Assembly (NCBI GenBank): GCA_963691655.1
Contig: OY829327.1
Span: forward strand, 56,990,079-57,054,078
DNA from: Toxonevra muliebris
Lineage: Eukaryota > Arthropoda > Insecta > Diptera > Pallopteridae
Direction: 5' to 3'
Length of the DNA: 64,000 bases
The notes beneath the pieces are model-generated. The model saw nothing but the letters and a program-made list of their open reading frames with translations. It searched no databases and was not told where the DNA came from. This document shows, piece after piece, positions 63,414 through 64,000 of this stretch. Numbering within the stretch: position 1 is the first letter of the stretch; each line of letters begins with the position of its first letter. Both the position numbers and the translations under genes were made by a program.

Positions 63414-63703
63414 TGTAGGTTTTTATTTAATAAGTTATTTTACAGTTCATTTTATTATGTTATTGAATATAATTTTAAATTAAATTATTTTATCAAAAGT
63501 AAAAGTATTGTTTTAAATTCAATTTTAGTTTTTAATTTAAGTTTCTTTATCACCAACTCAACCAACTCGCTCAACTCGATTCCCTCAACTCAACTTGTCT
63601 GTTTCCTCTTCTCTTCGTTTTTCCTTTTCACCCACGCTTCGTTTAATACCGTCGTCCAGTCCGGGTTGCCTTTGTCAACTTATCGTCTTGTTCCCCTCCT
63701 ACA
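63414..63703 (-). repeat. 5' LTR
   Basis: 290 bp, paired with 58281-58570 at one mismatch. It should hold the element's promoter; no clear TATA box was picked out. It is followed inward by ATT and the primer-binding site. Confidence 0.95.
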
Positions 63704-63707
63704 TATA

Positions 63708-64000
63708 TATTGGAGTCTCAGTCAGCATAAGCTTGAGCTAATAAATCCAATTCTTAGGTTCAAGGTAATCCATTGAACTGCAGCATAACAATTTCCAATA
63801 AGTTTGAGTAGATGTTTACGTACGAATCCCGATAATCTCGGGATTTTGTCTTTTCAATCCTGGAATTTTCGGGACCACTTTATGACAGAATCCCTGGTAA
63901 AGAAAAAAATATTTCAAAAATCTTTCAAGATACTAACCTTAAAATTGTTCACTTTCAAAAGGCTAGTTTTGTAATTCTTTGTTATACTAGTGAAATACAT
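63708..64000. other. Flank of retrotransposon, nothing seen
   Basis: Continues the pre-insertion sequence interrupted at 58280. No open frame of note. Confidence 0.5.

Larger units (their letters stand above)
58281..63703 (-). mobile_element. Ty3/gypsy-type LTR retrotransposon, complete, recent
   Basis: 5423 bp in the - orientation: 5' LTR 63414-63703, primer-binding site, leader, one Gag-Pol frame 62733-58510, 3' LTR 58281-58570. The LTRs are 290 bp each, begin and end TG..CA as TGTAGG..CCTACA, and differ at one base (58548 G, 63681 T). TATA flanks both sides (58277-58280 and 63704-63707), a 4-bp target duplication typical of the group. There is no env-like frame. Gene order RT-RNase H-integrase places it in Metaviridae. 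With one LTR difference and an open gene, it may be able to move. Confidence 0.95.

Overview
The window is AT-rich, intron-rich insect DNA. The best guess is a higher dipteran, probably a tephritid fruit fly. This rests on long introns full of CA/ACAT/AAC simple repeats, TA-target mariner elements, several hAT, piggyBac and non-LTR remnants, and a tRNA-derived SINE whose body resembles SINEs I associate with tephritid genomes. The species call is inference.

Two host genes can be supported. The first is the C-terminal part of a collagen gene on the + strand: ten phase-compatible exons from 3740 to 46014, with introns up to 24 kb. It encodes two Gly-X-Y blocks separated by short non-collagenous linkers, a Cys-containing junction and an acidic tail. 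The layout fits the membrane-anchored collagens (vertebrate XIII/XXIII/XXV type; I believe Drosophila CG42342 is the counterpart, from memory). The 5' end of the gene lies outside the window. There is one likely alternative last exon (35269, ending V-W-G-Y-stop) and one candidate alternative exon (48449). The second gene, at 51463-51940 on the - strand, is a complete 119-residue PTRHD1-like protein of the peptidyl-tRNA hydrolase 2 fold. It has three exons and two 59-nt introns and converges on the collagen gene.

Almost everything else recognisable is mobile DNA. The most intact is a Ty3/gypsy-type LTR retrotransposon (58281-63703, - strand) with 290-bp LTRs differing at one base and an uninterrupted 1407-codon Gag-Pol. 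The collagen introns hold a piggyBac remnant with a SINE inside it, two Tc1/mariner copies (one TC-type, one DD34D mariner with an internal deletion), a degraded Tc1-like fragment and non-LTR reverse transcriptase/RNase H fragments. They also hold three hAT-type non-autonomous elements with 8-bp target duplications, one of them nested in an apparent solo LTR, and two further small inverted-repeat elements. A piggyBac-type MITE, a foldback element and two more broken transposon pieces lie downstream of the collagen gene.

Layout: 1-3739 intron or upstream sequence with one MITE; 3740-3837 collagen exon; 3838-28124 a 24-kb intron full of transposons; 28125-28889 four collagen exons; 28890-35021 intron with Tc1, non-LTR and LTR/hAT nest; 35022-35283 collagen exon and alternative end; 35284-45028 intron with two hAT elements, a hairpin and a SINE; 45029-46014 last four collagen exons; 46015-51462 spacer with Tc1 piece, piggyBac MITE and foldback; 51463-51940 PTRHD1; 51941-58280 mostly unassigned; 58281-63703 LTR retrotransposon. 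I found no clearly new biological system. The most interesting points are alternative collagen ends, basic cleavage-like motifs in the collagen linkers, the nested elements and several strong inverted repeats.
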